NCBI GenBank assembly: GCA_017620335.1
Contig: JAFZQO010000021.1
Span: 1-64,000 of the forward strand
Source: Bacteroidales bacterium
Lineage (GTDB): Bacteria > Bacteroidota > Bacteroidia > Bacteroidales > UBA932
Length of the DNA: 64,000 bases
Reading direction: 5' to 3'
The notes under the pieces are model-generated. The model had not been told where the DNA came from. It searched no databases and saw only the letters and a list, made by a program, of their open reading frames with translations. Positions 7,325 through 15,792 of this stretch are shown here, piece after piece (the first letter of the stretch is position 1; the number at the start of each line of letters is the position of its first letter). Made by a program: the position numbers and the translations under genes.

Positions 7325-8878
7325 ATGGCATCTACAAAAGAACAACAGAAGGATTCTTACAAGGCTCTGATGGATTACATGAAGAGCCCGGAACACCGTA
7401 CAGGCAACATCATCCGGGAGGATTCGGAGCTTGGTGCTAAACAAATCAAGAGGCTCGTGGAAACCCAGGCTCTTACTCCGATTATCGACGGCTGGTATTA
7501 CGTCACCTCCTCGGTCAAACAACCGGACCCGAAGGAATGGTATCTGAACTACTGGCAGTTCATTGTTGCGTATCTGGACGACAAGTATGGGGAGGACTGG
7601 TGTCTGAGCTCGGATATGTCCCTGCTCTTTCTCGGAAAGAATGGAATACTGCCCAAACAACTGGTAATCAGGAGTTCCGGCGCCTCCAACACGAGGCTCT
7701 CCCTCCCGCTCGGATACGAACTGCTCGAAGTCGAGGCAGAATGCCCTGATGAGGTAGTGCGCGAGCCTCGCTTCGGATTGAGGATCTATCCGCTTCACCT
7801 TGCGCTCCTGGCGGCTTCACCCGGTTTCTACCGCATGTACCCTATGGAGGCACGCACTTGCCTCGCCAATCTCAGAGACTATGACGAACTCGCCAGGTTG
7901 GCTGTCGAAAGTGACCGCCGGACTGGAGCCTGCAAGGTGGCTGGCGGCATCCATTCCATCGGATATCCATCATTCGCTGACGAGATCATCCTTGCGCTTC
8001 GCAGGGCCGGATATGAGGCGGAGAAGGATAATCCTTTTCCTGAAAACATCATGGTCCATGGGGATCAACCGGCCATCAAGGCACGGATTTATCTCATGTG
8101 GATGAAGATGCGTCCTTACGTCCTCACATGGAAGGACTTCTGTGATACCTGCCCCAAGGATAGGAAAGTAGGAGAGATTATGGCTATGATGAATGATGTC
8201 CGCATCCGGGACGGAGTCAATTCCCTCAATCTCCATGGCCTGCATGTCACCGAACAACTGATCGAGGAGTCGGATACCCCCAACTGCGATTACCTGCTGG
8301 CCGATCTGGAGCTGGAAACGGATGACGTCCTGGCGGCTCAGGGATACAATAGAGCTTTCAGGCAGGTCAAGTCTGATATCCTTGATTCCATGAGCGGGGG
8401 GCAGGAACCGTCGAAACTGATCGACAGGCTGGAAGCCTGGCATAGCTGCATGGTATCGCCGTTCGTAGAGACGGGATGGGGGACATGGTACAGGGCTGAA
8501 GGATTCCGTAAGGGAGAATGCCCTATCGCGCAGTCCGTCCATGTCCCAGTTGAACCAGGGGCGCTGGAGGATGCAATGAGCGAACTGAGATATCTGCTTT
8601 CTTTGGAACCCGACGCCTTCGTTCGTGCCGTCCTCGGACACTTCTTCATCGTTTACATCCATCCGTTCATGGATGACAATGCGATTCTGGCGAGACTGTA
8701 CATGAACAGCCAGCTGGTGACCGGAGGTTATCCGTGGACCGTAATACCGGAAGGGGAGAAAGGGGAGTATGACGATGTGCTGGAGAAAACCTGCGAGAAC
8801 CAGGATACCCTACTTTTCACGACCCTGATAACCAAAGCAATTGACAGAAGTGCCTGGAAGGCGGGCAAGCAAGGATAA
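7325..8878 (+). CDS. Fic-family protein with AbiEi-like N-terminus and degenerate Fic motif
   Basis: A 517-residue protein. The N-terminal half has a winged helix (RTGNIIREDSELGAKQIKRLVETQAL) and the WCLSSDMSLLFLGKN and LVIRSSGASN segments of AbiEi/type IV antitoxin-like domains found in a family of large Fic proteins. The C-terminal half is the Fic fold, whose active motif normally reads HPF/Y-x-DGNGR. Here 8660-8695 encode HPFMDDNAILAR. The catalytic His is kept, but the Gly-Asn-Gly-Arg anion hole is lost, so AMP transfer is doubtful. I chose the ATG at 7325, 24 bases into the longer frame. It is convergent with umuC. It could be an inactivated toxin, a pseudoenzyme regulator or a diverged transferase. 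Confidence 0.8.
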   Translation: MASTKEQQKDSYKALMDYMKSPEHRTGNIIREDSELGAKQIKRLVETQALTPIIDGWYYVTSSVKQPDPKEWYLNYWQFIVAYLDDKYGEDWCLSSDMSLLFLGKNGILPKQLVIRSSGASNTRLSLPLGYELLEVEAECPDEVVREPRFGLRIYPLHLALLAASPGFYRMYPMEARTCLANLRDYDELARLAVESDRRTGACKVAGGIHSIGYPSFADEIILALRRAGYEAEKDNPFPENIMVHGDQPAIKARIYLMWMKMRPYVLTWKDFCDTCPKDRKVGEIMAMMNDVRIRDGVNSLNLHGLHVTEQLIEESDTPNCDYLLADLELETDDVLAAQGYNRAFRQVKSDILDSMSGGQEPSKLIDRLEAWHSCMVSPFVETGWGTWYRAEGFRKGECPIAQSVHVPVEPGALEDAMSELRYLLSLEPDAFVRAVLGHFFIVYIHPFMDDNAILARLYMNSQLVTGGYPWTVIPEGEKGEYDDVLEKTCENQDTLLFTTLITKAIDRSAWKAGKQG

Positions 8879-8925
8879 TCCGTTGATGGAAATGGCAAAT
8901 GAGAGTCTGATTGCTCGAAGAGAAA

Positions 8926-10188
8926 TCAATGAACGGTTGCCCTGGGAATGTCATCCCAGAGAGTCGTGTAATGCGGACTCTGATGTTCGCGCGACATCTT
9001 GATTTCGCCGTTTCCTTGGGAGCCCAGCAGGACCGCACCGCGGCCGAATAGCTGATGGATGGAGTCGATGCTCGTCGAGAGCTTCGACTCCTTTTCCAAT
9101 GCATCGACATCTGCGAAGAGTGATTGCGCATACCCTTCCTCCTGCACGAGCTTCGTGATGACCACACCTGCTTTCTTGTAGCCGAAGCCAGGCCGCCAGA
9201 TGTCCCGGCATCCTTCCAGCGCATGACGGATGAAAGTGCGGTGGTCGCAGGTCCCGTCCGGAATGACCACGAGACGGCTGGCGTAGGTCTGTGGGGCGTT
9301 CTCCTTGAAGCGGTTCGTGATGGCGAAGACGACCATCTCCAGGGCGACGGAATGCTGGCCCCGGAGCTTGGTGACGGCCGATTCCGCGAAATTCGCGACC
9401 TGCTCGCAGAGTTCGTTCCTGTCGCTGATCTCCTTGCTGAAACTCCGCGATACGCAGATGGTCCTGCGCGGCTCGATCATGTCCTCCATCTCGATGCAAG
9501 GTATACCCTTGAGCTCCTTCCACGTCCTGTAGCCTGGCAGGTGGAAGAGCATCCGCACCGTAGTCTCCGGAAGAGAAACGTAATCCCAGGCGGTCTGCAC
9601 GCCCATGGCCTCGAGCTTTTTCATCATCCTCCTTCCGATACCCCAGACATCCTCGGCCGGGAAGTTCCTCAGGACCTTCTCGATGTCCTCCGGCCGGTGC
9701 ATGTAGCAGCCGCCCCGGAGCTTGGGGTAGCGCTTGCAGAGCTTCGAGGCGATCTTCGCGAGGGTCTTCGTCGGGGCGATGCCCACGGACACGGGAATGG
9801 AGGTCTGCTTCCAGCACTCCCGCGATATCTCCTTGGCGTAGGCGTCGAAATCCACGTCGATGCCGTCCAGGTCCAAGAACGCCTCGTCGATCGAGTAGAC
9901 CTCGATGCAGGGGGAGTAGTTCCTCAGGACCTCCTGGACCCTTCTTGACATGTCGCCGTACAGCGCGAAATTCCCGGAGAAGACGGCCACGTCGTTCTTC
10001 TCCACGATGTCCCTTATCTTGAACAGCGGATCGCCCATCCTGATGCCGAGCGCCTTGGCCTCGTTGGATCTCGCCACCGCACAGCCGTCGTTGTTGGAGA
10101 GAACGATGACCGGCCTCCCGTTCAGCTCCGGACGGAAGACCCTCTCGCACGAGGCGAAAAAGTTGTTGCAGTCGGCAAGGGCGTACAT
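8926..10188 (-). CDS. umuC: UmuC, catalytic subunit of DNA polymerase V
   Basis: A 420-residue Y-family translesion polymerase of the UmuC branch, which copies damaged templates when joined to UmuD'. It opens with MYALADCNNFFASCERVF, carrying the first catalytic Asp. The second catalytic block is IEVYSIDEAFLDLDG (about 94-108), with the SIDE motif complete. Thumb helix-hairpin-helix (DVWGIGRRMMKKLEAMG, about 179-195) and little-finger regions follow, and the C-terminal DUF4113-like tail (SPHYTTLWDDIP) is present. Full length. It is the last gene of a minus-strand operon that also contains umuD, but four genes separate the two. Confidence 0.95.
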   Translation of the reverse strand: MYALADCNNFFASCERVFRPELNGRPVIVLSNNDGCAVARSNEAKALGIRMGDPLFKIRDIVEKNDVAVFSGNFALYGDMSRRVQEVLRNYSPCIEVYSIDEAFLDLDGIDVDFDAYAKEISRECWKQTSIPVSVGIAPTKTLAKIASKLCKRYPKLRGGCYMHRPEDIEKVLRNFPAEDVWGIGRRMMKKLEAMGVQTAWDYVSLPETTVRMLFHLPGYRTWKELKGIPCIEMEDMIEPRRTICVSRSFSKEISDRNELCEQVANFAESAVTKLRGQHSVALEMVVFAITNRFKENAPQTYASRLVVIPDGTCDHRTFIRHALEGCRDIWRPGFGYKKAGVVITKLVQEEGYAQSLFADVDALEKESKLSTSIDSIHQLFGRGAVLLGSQGNGEIKMSREHQSPHYTTLWDDIPRATVH

Positions 10189-10193
10189 TGTCC

Positions 10194-10913
10194 TCAGAAA
10201 TCCAGCAGTTCCGAGACCATCCGGTCCCTGTGGTTGATCATCAGTTCCGTGATCCGGTAACTCTCCGTCTCCTCGTAGTCCAGGTAGCGGATCCCCGTGT
10301 CGTCAAAGCCAATGATGTCCGCGTCCGGCATAGCCAGCAGGATGGGCGAGTGGGTGACGATGATGTACTGGGACCCGTCACCGGCCATCTCCGCGATCCG
10401 GGAGAAAAGGGACAGCTGGCGCTGCGGGGAGAGCGCAGCCTCGGGTTCGTCCATGATGAAGAGGCCTGTCCGGGTGAAGGTCTTGATGAAGCTGAGGAAA
10501 CTCTCGCCGTGGGACTGTTCGTGAAGGGTCCTCTCCCCGTACATCGGACGACCCAGTTCCTTCTCGTACTCGATGGCCTTGGTGGAGACGTTGTAGAAGC
10601 TCTCGGCCCGCAGGAAGAAACCGCCGCGTCTTCCCTTTGCGGCGCCCTGGGCGATCGTCAGCGCATCGCACAGCTCGGAGTAGTCGTCGTGCGTGGAAAA
10701 GTTGTAATTCAACGTCCCGCCCTCGGGGTTGAACCCGTACGCGATTGCGATGGCCTCGAGCAGGGTGGACTTCCCGCTGCCGTTCTCGCCCACGAAGAAC
10801 GTGACCGGCTTGCGGAACGCAAGCTCATGCAGCAGGCAGATGGCGGGAATCCGTGTCAGGTACGAATCCTCGCTCACCTTGTCCCAGTCTATGCGGATAC
10901 GGTCGATGTACAT
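10194..10913 (-). CDS. AAA/ABC-type ATPase (intact copy)
   Basis: A 239-residue P-loop ATPase of the short RecF/AAA_21-like kind. Walker A GENGSGKST is at residues 42-50, an ABC-signature-like SHGESF at about 134-139, Walker B LFIMDEPEAAL at about 151-161, and the switch His in IIVTHSPILLAMP at about 185. Its N-terminus is MYIDRIRIDW. It starts 4 bases after the lipoprotein stop and ends 5 bases before umuC, so it is in the SOS-like operon. A close, frameshifted relative lies at 32455-33166. The role is unknown; many such ATPases work with nucleases in defence, but no nuclease partner is adjacent. Confidence 0.85.
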   Translation of the reverse strand: MYIDRIRIDWDKVSEDSYLTRIPAICLLHELAFRKPVTFFVGENGSGKSTLLEAIAIAYGFNPEGGTLNYNFSTHDDYSELCDALTIAQGAAKGRRGGFFLRAESFYNVSTKAIEYEKELGRPMYGERTLHEQSHGESFLSFIKTFTRTGLFIMDEPEAALSPQRQLSLFSRIAEMAGDGSQYIIVTHSPILLAMPDADIIGFDDTGIRYLDYEETESYRITELMINHRDRMVSELLDF

Positions 10914-10917
10914 GCGG

Positions 10918-11541
10918 TCAGCGGTCTATGAGCGGCTTCAACTCCTTCTCGAAGATATCCCTCGCAATGATCCGGTAATGAGGATGGTAAGCTTCACTGA
11001 AAGCGTCGCTGTGGTGCATGATGAGATCGCCCCGGGCTATGAGGGAATCGAGCGTCTCCAGGTCCCTCCCCGCATCCGGGATATCCGGGAAATCCTTCCT
11101 TATGACCTTCCCGACAACCTTCCACTTGGCGATCCACTCCTCCTCCGGGACGCGCCTTCCTTCGTTGGCGCTGCGGATGAACGCATCGAGGTAGGCTTCC
11201 GCGCTCACGAGGGAGTCCAGCACGACCGACAGGTCCACGCGGACATAGTTCCCTTCGTCGCCGACCGGGTAGTAGAGGACGGAGGGAGCGTCGTAACGGG
11301 CGCTGTCCAGGTCCTCGCGGAAGGTCCCGAGCTCACGCTCCAGATAGCGGCGGGCCGACTCCGGATCGGGGATCAGGTGTTCCGGACCCAGGTTATCCTG
11401 GCAGAAGCTCTTGTAGATGTCCTGAACGCGGGTCTCCGGGTAATCCCGGAGCTGGCGTTCAATCGCGGCCTTCTCCGGAGAGGCCTTGCAGCCGGAGATG
11501 AGGAAGAGAGGGATGAGAAGGGTGAATGGAAGGAGTCTCAT
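10918..11541 (-). CDS. lipoprotein of unknown function
   Basis: A 207-residue protein with a lipoprotein signal peptide: MRLLPFTLLIPLFLISGC, with the lipobox ISGC and lipidated Cys18. The mature part is helical and charged, with no recognised domain. It contains the segments DLGPEHLIPDPESARRYLERELGTF-like and HHSDAFSEAYHPHYRIIARDIFEKELKPLI. The latter His-rich tail is conserved-looking but I cannot assign it. Four bases separate its stop from the ATPase start, and ten bases separate it from the upstream oxidoreductase gene, so it is co-transcribed with umuDC. Confidence 0.8.
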   Translation of the reverse strand: MRLLPFTLLIPLFLISGCKASPEKAAIERQLRDYPETRVQDIYKSFCQDNLGPEHLIPDPESARRYLERELGTFREDLDSARYDAPSVLYYPVGDEGNYVRVDLSVVLDSLVSAEAYLDAFIRSANEGRRVPEEEWIAKWKVVGKVIRKDFPDIPDAGRDLETLDSLIARGDLIMHHSDAFSEAYHPHYRIIARDIFEKELKPLIDR

Positions 11542-11551
11542 GGGTTCTTCG

Positions 11552-12211
11552 TCATTTCAGGTCCGTCACGAGACGGAAGCCCCAGTGCATGGTCCCCAGC
11601 TGGCCGAAGAGCGGTACCCAGAACGCACCGAGCATCTCCGTGTAGCGGGACATGGAGATGTCCCCCATGTCGAAGGTATCCGTCCAGCCGAACGCGTTCA
11701 GGATCCCTTTGACGGCCTCTTTCGCCCCGGCGTCGTTGCCGCAGTAGAAAGCGGTGGGTGCTTCGGCGAGTTCACCGGGGTTGGTCATCATCACGCTGCC
11801 AATGAAATTCAGCGTCTTCACGACCTTCGTTTCCGGGAGGAAACGCTGCACCTCCTCACCCAGGCAGGTATCGCCGCTGTATGCGGGGTCAAGGGAGATA
11901 TGTCCGTCCCTGTAGACATAGGGGTTGGACTGGTCGACCAGGATCTTCCCGCGGAGGTTGTCCGCCCCGGCCAGCCCGAGGGCCTCCAGCGCATGGACGC
12001 CCTTGACGCAGTTGAACACGACCTCACCGAAGGCGGCCGCGTCGGCGAAGGTGCCGTTGCTGGCCCTTTCCCCGTTCTCACGGGCCCATGCGGTAGCCTT
12101 CTCGTTGGCGGCAGACCGCGAGCCCATCATGACTTCGTTTCCCAGCTCCACGAGCTTGCTGGCGATGACCCGGGCGACATCCCCGGTTCCAAGTACTCCG
12201 TACTTCTTCAT
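11552..12211 (-). CDS. NADP-dependent F420 reductase-like / 6-phosphogluconate-type NAD(P)-binding protein
   Basis: A 219-residue protein with a Rossmann fold. The N-terminus KKYGVLGTGDVARVIASKLVELGNEV (residues 2-27) is a dinucleotide-binding motif. It is followed by MMGSRSAANEKA, where the Arg favours NADP. The middle (GKILVDQSNPY, then VVKTLNFIGSVMM) follows the F420_oxidored family pattern. Length is normal for the compact members that reduce flavin or other acceptors. It probably oxidizes or reduces a small molecule with NADP(H) in the cytosol; the substrate is unknown. It lies in the umuD-umuC operon, 18 bases after the flavodoxin-fold gene. Confidence 0.8.
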   Translation of the reverse strand: MKKYGVLGTGDVARVIASKLVELGNEVMMGSRSAANEKATAWARENGERASNGTFADAAAFGEVVFNCVKGVHALEALGLAGADNLRGKILVDQSNPYVYRDGHISLDPAYSGDTCLGEEVQRFLPETKVVKTLNFIGSVMMTNPGELAEAPTAFYCGNDAGAKEAVKGILNAFGWTDTFDMGDISMSRYTEMLGAFWVPLFGQLGTMHWGFRLVTDLK

Positions 12212-12229
12212 ATCAGTGAATCAACCTGT

Positions 12230-12988
12230 TTAATCCTGTGCGTTTGCCATCCTGGCGCCAGCCTCGCGCGCCTTGGCGAGGTCTTCTTCCCAATGGGCCT
12301 CCTTGTATACCTGCTTGTTCTCGGAAGTGCCTTCGGCGAACTCATAGCGGGAGTAGTCGTGCACCTGGACGGTATTGCAGGCCAGGATGGCCTCGGGCTC
12401 GTGGCCCAACGCCCCGGCAAGCACCCCCTCGAACTGGGCGAGGTTCGTGCTGCGTATCTGGGCAGCGTACGCTTCGGAGGCGTTCATCGTGTAGATGAAG
12501 GCGACGGGCATCTTCTTCGCGGCCTTCACCTCGCCCTTGGCGTAGGAGAGCCAGGGGAAGACCAGCCGCTCCCAGAAAGCACGCAGTTGGGCCGTTATGT
12601 CCCCGAAATAGATGGGGGAGGCGAGCACCAGGCCGTCGGCCGCGGCGCATTCCGCGAGGAGGTCCGTGATGCCGTCCTTGAAACGGCAGGTATCCACCGG
12701 CTTTCCCTTGAGCTGGCAGGCCATGCAGGAGCGGCAGCCTTTGTAGTCGATGTCGTAGAGACGGACGTGCTTCACCTCGGCATCGGCGCTGCGGGCACCC
12801 TCGGCGAAGGCCTCGACCATGGCGCCCGTGTTCATGTTGCGGCGGGGTCCGCCGTCGATGATCATAATCTTCTTCATATCCTTTGATTGTTGTTTGTGTT
12901 CTTTTCCTGAAAGGCCCACGGCCGGTGCCGCAGCCAGCGCGGCGGCAGCAAGCAGCGATGTCCGGATGAATTCCCTCCTGTCCGTCAT
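12230..12988 (-). CDS. Tat-signal NADPH-dependent FMN reductase / flavodoxin-fold protein
   Basis: A 252-residue protein. The N-terminus TDRREFIRTSLLAAAALAAA carries a twin-arginine signal (RREF plus a hydrophobic Ala-rich core), so it is probably folded with cofactor before export. The mature part begins KKIMIIDGGPRRNMNTGAMVEAF, the FMN phosphate-binding loop of the NADPH-dependent FMN reductase family. It also has a Cys set (GCRSCMACQLKGKPVDTC, about 85-102) like those of iron-sulfur flavoproteins. ASPIYFGDITAQLRAFWERL is the second FMN contact region. It starts 2 bases after the umuD stop. Export plus flavin and Cys residues suggests a periplasmic redox role. Confidence 0.82.
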   Translation of the reverse strand: MTDRREFIRTSLLAAAALAAAPAVGLSGKEHKQQSKDMKKIMIIDGGPRRNMNTGAMVEAFAEGARSADAEVKHVRLYDIDYKGCRSCMACQLKGKPVDTCRFKDGITDLLAECAAADGLVLASPIYFGDITAQLRAFWERLVFPWLSYAKGEVKAAKKMPVAFIYTMNASEAYAAQIRSTNLAQFEGVLAGALGHEPEAILACNTVQVHDYSRYEFAEGTSENKQVYKEAHWEEDLAKAREAGARMANAQD

Positions 12989-12990
12989 GG

Positions 12991-13410
12991 CTATACTTTC
13001 TTGATGACCCAGGTCACGACGCCCCAGATGAGGAAGTCGTTGTCGGGACCGACCGGGATGGGTTTGTATTTCGTGTTCTTCTCGTTGCAGGGCAGAAGGA
13101 CCGCCCCGTCCCCGTGGATCTCCACCCGCTTGACCGTGTACTCGCCGTCGATGAAGCAGACGGCCTTGCAGTTGTTGTACGGATCGACCGCACGGTCCAC
13201 GATGATGATGTCTCCTTCGTCCATGTCGGCGTCCACCATCGAGATGCCGTCGATGCGGAAGAAGAAGGTCGAGGCGCTGTGCTGTACCAGCAGCTTCACG
13301 AGGTCCAGCTTTTCCCTCACCTCCTCAGCCGGAGAGGGGAAGCCGGCCTTGATGGCGCCGGCGAATGCAAGCTCCAGGGAGTCGCTGTCAGTTATGGGAT
13401 GGGGATTCAT
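12991..13410 (-). CDS. umuD: UmuD, LexA-type S24 self-cleaving subunit of DNA polymerase V
   Basis: A 139-residue S24 peptidase. The likely self-cleavage site is Ala22-Gly23 in KAGFPSPAEE, followed by the family pattern of E. coli UmuD. The catalytic serine is Ser57 (DGISMVDADMDEGDII) and the general base is Lys94 (DGEYTVKRVEI); spacing matches the family. After RecA-stimulated cleavage it would activate UmuC at 8926-10188. Its ATG overlaps the esterase stop by one base (TGATG), so the operon starts upstream. Separation from umuC by four genes is unusual. Confidence 0.93.
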   Translation of the reverse strand: MNPHPITDSDSLELAFAGAIKAGFPSPAEEVREKLDLVKLLVQHSASTFFFRIDGISMVDADMDEGDIIIVDRAVDPYNNCKAVCFIDGEYTVKRVEIHGDGAVLLPCNEKNTKYKPIPVGPDNDFLIWGVVTWVIKKV

Positions 13411-14309
13411 CAGTCTTCTTTCATGATCAGTCGTTCGTATTCCTCGCAGAGCCGCTGCTTGGCGGCCTTGCTCACCTTCTTCCCGGGCTGGAGCATGTCG
13501 AAGGCGTGGACGTTTCCCGGATAGACATCTACCTTAGCATCCACGCCCGCCTTCCGGAGGTTCTCGACATAGGTCAGGGTCTCCTCGTAGAACGGCTCGC
13601 CGTCAGCCACGAAGGTGTAGCAGGGAGGGAGCCCCGAGTAGTCAGTCTCGCGGGCAGGGGAGGCGTACTTGCTGACATCCGACGTGCCGTGGAGTTCTCC
13701 GAGGTAGTGCTTCCAGCCCCAGTGGTTCCGCTTCGTGTTCCAGATTCTGCCGTGGTTGTCGGCGGAGGATTCCGTATCCTCGCAGTCCAGCATGGGGTAC
13801 AGCGGGATCTGCATGGCAACGGGGACCGTTCCCCTGTCACGGTTGTAGAGACAGAGCGCCGCCGTCAGGCCTCCACCGGCGCTCTCCCCGCCGACGACGA
13901 TCCTGCTGCGGTCGATGCCCAGGCTGTCGGCGTTCTCGTACATCCACTCCAAAGCGGCGTAGCAGTCGTTCAGCGCCGCAGGATAGGGAGCCTTCCCGGC
14001 CAACCGGTAGTCCGGGCTGACCACGACGGCTCCGTAGCGCTCGGCGAGCATCTTACCGGCCGACATGTACACCATGTATGACCCGCCCAGCATGTATCCG
14101 CCTCCGTGGATCCACAGGATGCCGGGCAGGGGCCCTTCGCTCTCCCTGGGACGCAGGACTATAGCTTTCAGGCTGCCGTCCCCAGTATCGATGCGCACGG
14201 TGCGCGAGCGGAAGTTCCTCCCTGAATAGGCGAACAGGGGGATGGAGAGGACCGACAGCGCCAGGGTGAGCACGATGAGGGTTATTGTGAGGATGAGCAT
14301 GCGTTTCAT
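13410..14309 (-). CDS. membrane-anchored alpha/beta hydrolase (HSL-type esterase)
   Basis: A 299-residue esterase. An N-terminal hydrophobic helix (MLILTITLIVLTLALSVLSIPLFAY, about 4-28) would anchor or export it. The oxyanion-hole motif HGGG is at residues 68-71 and the nucleophile elbow GESAGG at about 141-146 (Ser143). The acid and base are probably the Asp in FVADGEPF and the His in NVHAFD. This is the hormone-sensitive-lipase pattern. The ATG at 14309 is preferred to the frame start at 14420, whose extra residues are not membrane-like and cross a promoter-like site. It is the first gene of the umuDC operon, with TGATG coupling to umuD. Confidence 0.88.
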   Translation of the reverse strand: MKRMLILTITLIVLTLALSVLSIPLFAYSGRNFRSRTVRIDTGDGSLKAIVLRPRESEGPLPGILWIHGGGYMLGGSYMVYMSAGKMLAERYGAVVVSPDYRLAGKAPYPAALNDCYAALEWMYENADSLGIDRSRIVVGGESAGGGLTAALCLYNRDRGTVPVAMQIPLYPMLDCEDTESSADNHGRIWNTKRNHWGWKHYLGELHGTSDVSKYASPARETDYSGLPPCYTFVADGEPFYEETLTYVENLRKAGVDAKVDVYPGNVHAFDMLQPGKKVSKAAKQRLCEEYERLIMKED

Positions 14310-14395
14310 TTTTCCTGCCTTCACTGCAAAATACCTGCCCGACGGCGGACGGACACGCCGGTCGTCTCCAGTGCATTTCCAGGGGTGACCGTGCG

Positions 14396-14403
14396 CAAAG
14401 GTA
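14396..14403 (-). promoter_or_regulatory. Bacteroidetes -7 box upstream of the esterase-umuDC operon
   Basis: TACCTTTG on the minus strand matches TAnnTTTG. It is 87 bases upstream of the esterase ATG. No convincing -33 TTTG is seen at the normal spacing. Confidence 0.4.
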
Positions 14404-14440
14404 ATATGGAATTGTGCCAACCAGTGACACAGCGGAAGAA

Positions 14441-14971
14441 TTATTCCTCCTCGTCCTCGATCTCGGTATCGTCCAAGTCGAAGTCCTCGATCTGGAAGAC
14501 CATCACGTCGCCCTCGATCGAGTCGATGTTCAGGGCACGCTTATTCACGAAGGTCTTTCCGGGAAGGAGGCGGGTGCGGACGAAGACCGTCGGGATGTCC
14601 CAGTCGTTGTCCTCGTCGGGCTCGACGGAGAGCACCTCCAGCGTGTCGGCGTACTCCTCGGCGAAGAACTTACGGACCTTGTCCTCAAGGGGATCGTCGA
14701 CCTCAGGGAGGAAATGCCTTATGGCAAGGCTGAGGGGCATCCAGCAGAGGACGCATCCCTCACCGAATCCGTCAACGTGCAGCCCAGGGACTATGATGCC
14801 CTCCTCGGGAATCTCGTCCTCGTCACCGGTCCAAAAGATACCGCTCTCCGGGTTGTCGACGCAGAAGGTGAAGGTCTCGTCCTGCAGCTCCATGCTGTCG
14901 ATGGACCAGCCGTATTGATTCTCGAGCGCAGCCTTGAGGCTGTCGCAAAGGTCTTGTTTCTTCATATTCAA
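14441..14971 (-). CDS. acidic hypothetical protein
   Basis: A 176-residue, strongly acidic soluble protein of unknown function. It begins NMKKQDLCDSLKAALENQYGWSID and ends in an almost purely acidic tail (IEDFDLDDTEIEDEEE). There is no signal peptide or membrane segment. A second ATG is at 14965, two codons in. The acidic charge could suggest a DNA mimic such as an anti-restriction protein, but no homology supports this. It is isolated on both sides by short gaps (131 and 58 bases). Confidence 0.65.
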   Translation of the reverse strand: MNMKKQDLCDSLKAALENQYGWSIDSMELQDETFTFCVDNPESGIFWTGDEDEIPEEGIIVPGLHVDGFGEGCVLCWMPLSLAIRHFLPEVDDPLEDKVRKFFAEEYADTLEVLSVEPDEDNDWDIPTVFVRTRLLPGKTFVNKRALNIDSIEGDVMVFQIEDFDLDDTEIEDEEE

Positions 14972-15029
14972 TGAGTTATGAGACTATATGTATAGTATAT
15001 CTATAGTATAACGTTCAGGAAGATCATAG

Positions 15030-15515
15030 TCACAAGGTCGTTATCCCGTTCTTAGTCAAGATGGCCTTAACAATGGCCAGATCGGCGTCGTGATTCCGTA
15101 GAAGCTTCTTTGAAGCGCCGAAGTCACTGTAGCTGATGATGACCACCTTTATCCCGTGCTTGGGCAGTTCCGTCCTTCTCCGCTCATCATATATCTTCCG
15201 CTGCTCTCCACGGCCGACTCCGCTTACGGTCATCCTACGGTTGAAGAACTCGACTTCCTCCGTATGCTGCCTCTCGTAGTATTCAACTACAAGATTCAGA
15301 TCCGGGTAATACGCGTCAACAGGTAATCCGCGTCCTGTATCTCCGAGGAGGAAAGGGAACTTGTGCTGTTGGGAGGCCCTTCTGCCCAATGCTTCATTGC
15401 ACAATCCGATGACGTAGTATTCATCGGAAGCAGAGCGGCCGCCTCCTTCCTTCCTGGATTTACGGGTAATCTCTGGGATACCGAGCTCGTTGATGATGTC
15501 GTCAAGCTTTCCCAC
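15030..15515 (-). CDS. PD-(D/E)XK-type nuclease-like protein
   Basis: A 161-residue protein whose middle reads FPFLLGDTGRGLPVDAYYPDLNLVVEYYERQH. The arrangement of an Asp (PVDAYYP), a following beta strand (LNLVVEYYE) and a Gln-His after it is the pattern of very-short-patch and restriction-endonuclease-like folds (D...ExxQ). C-terminal KHGIKVVIISYSDF is a further core strand. It overlaps the DUF4177 gene by 14 bases and is probably translated with it. A nuclease acting in repair or defence is the best guess; no methylase or specificity partner is adjacent. Confidence 0.6.
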   Translation of the reverse strand: MGKLDDIINELGIPEITRKSRKEGGGRSASDEYYVIGLCNEALGRRASQQHKFPFLLGDTGRGLPVDAYYPDLNLVVEYYERQHTEEVEFFNRRMTVSGVGRGEQRKIYDERRRTELPKHGIKVVIISYSDFGASKKLLRNHDADLAIVKAILTKNGITTL

Positions 15516-15732
15516 CTGGAACCTCCTTCTTGAAATAGGCGGCTATCTTCTCGAACGATCCTTTAGTCTCTCCTCCGCCATATCCGAATGTCGTATCAAC
15601 CTCACCCTCGATCTTGAGGCCGACAGGTGTAACGCTCACAAGCTCCCAGCCATCCTTACCGAGATCGTTGAACTCTTTCTCCATTTTTGCGCCTGGCTTG
15701 AATTCCAGGATCTTGTACTTATAAGTCGCCAT
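15502..15732 (-). CDS. DUF4177-type small protein
   Basis: A 76-residue protein. YKYKILEFKPGAKMEKEFNDLGKDGWELVSVTP is the hallmark of the DUF4177 family (a strand, then a helix ending LGxxGWELVSV). A Gly-rich insertion (TTFGYGGGETKGSF) follows. I chose the ATG at 15732 over 15780 because the family begins close to this point. Molecular function is unknown. It overlaps the start of the nuclease-like gene. Confidence 0.75.
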   Translation of the reverse strand: MATYKYKILEFKPGAKMEKEFNDLGKDGWELVSVTPVGLKIEGEVDTTFGYGGGETKGSFEKIAAYFKKEVPGGKA

Positions 15733-15792
15733 GATTTCAAATGTATTAGTCACCAAAGGAGCAAAGGAGTAAAGTTTCATTTTATCGCAGTT

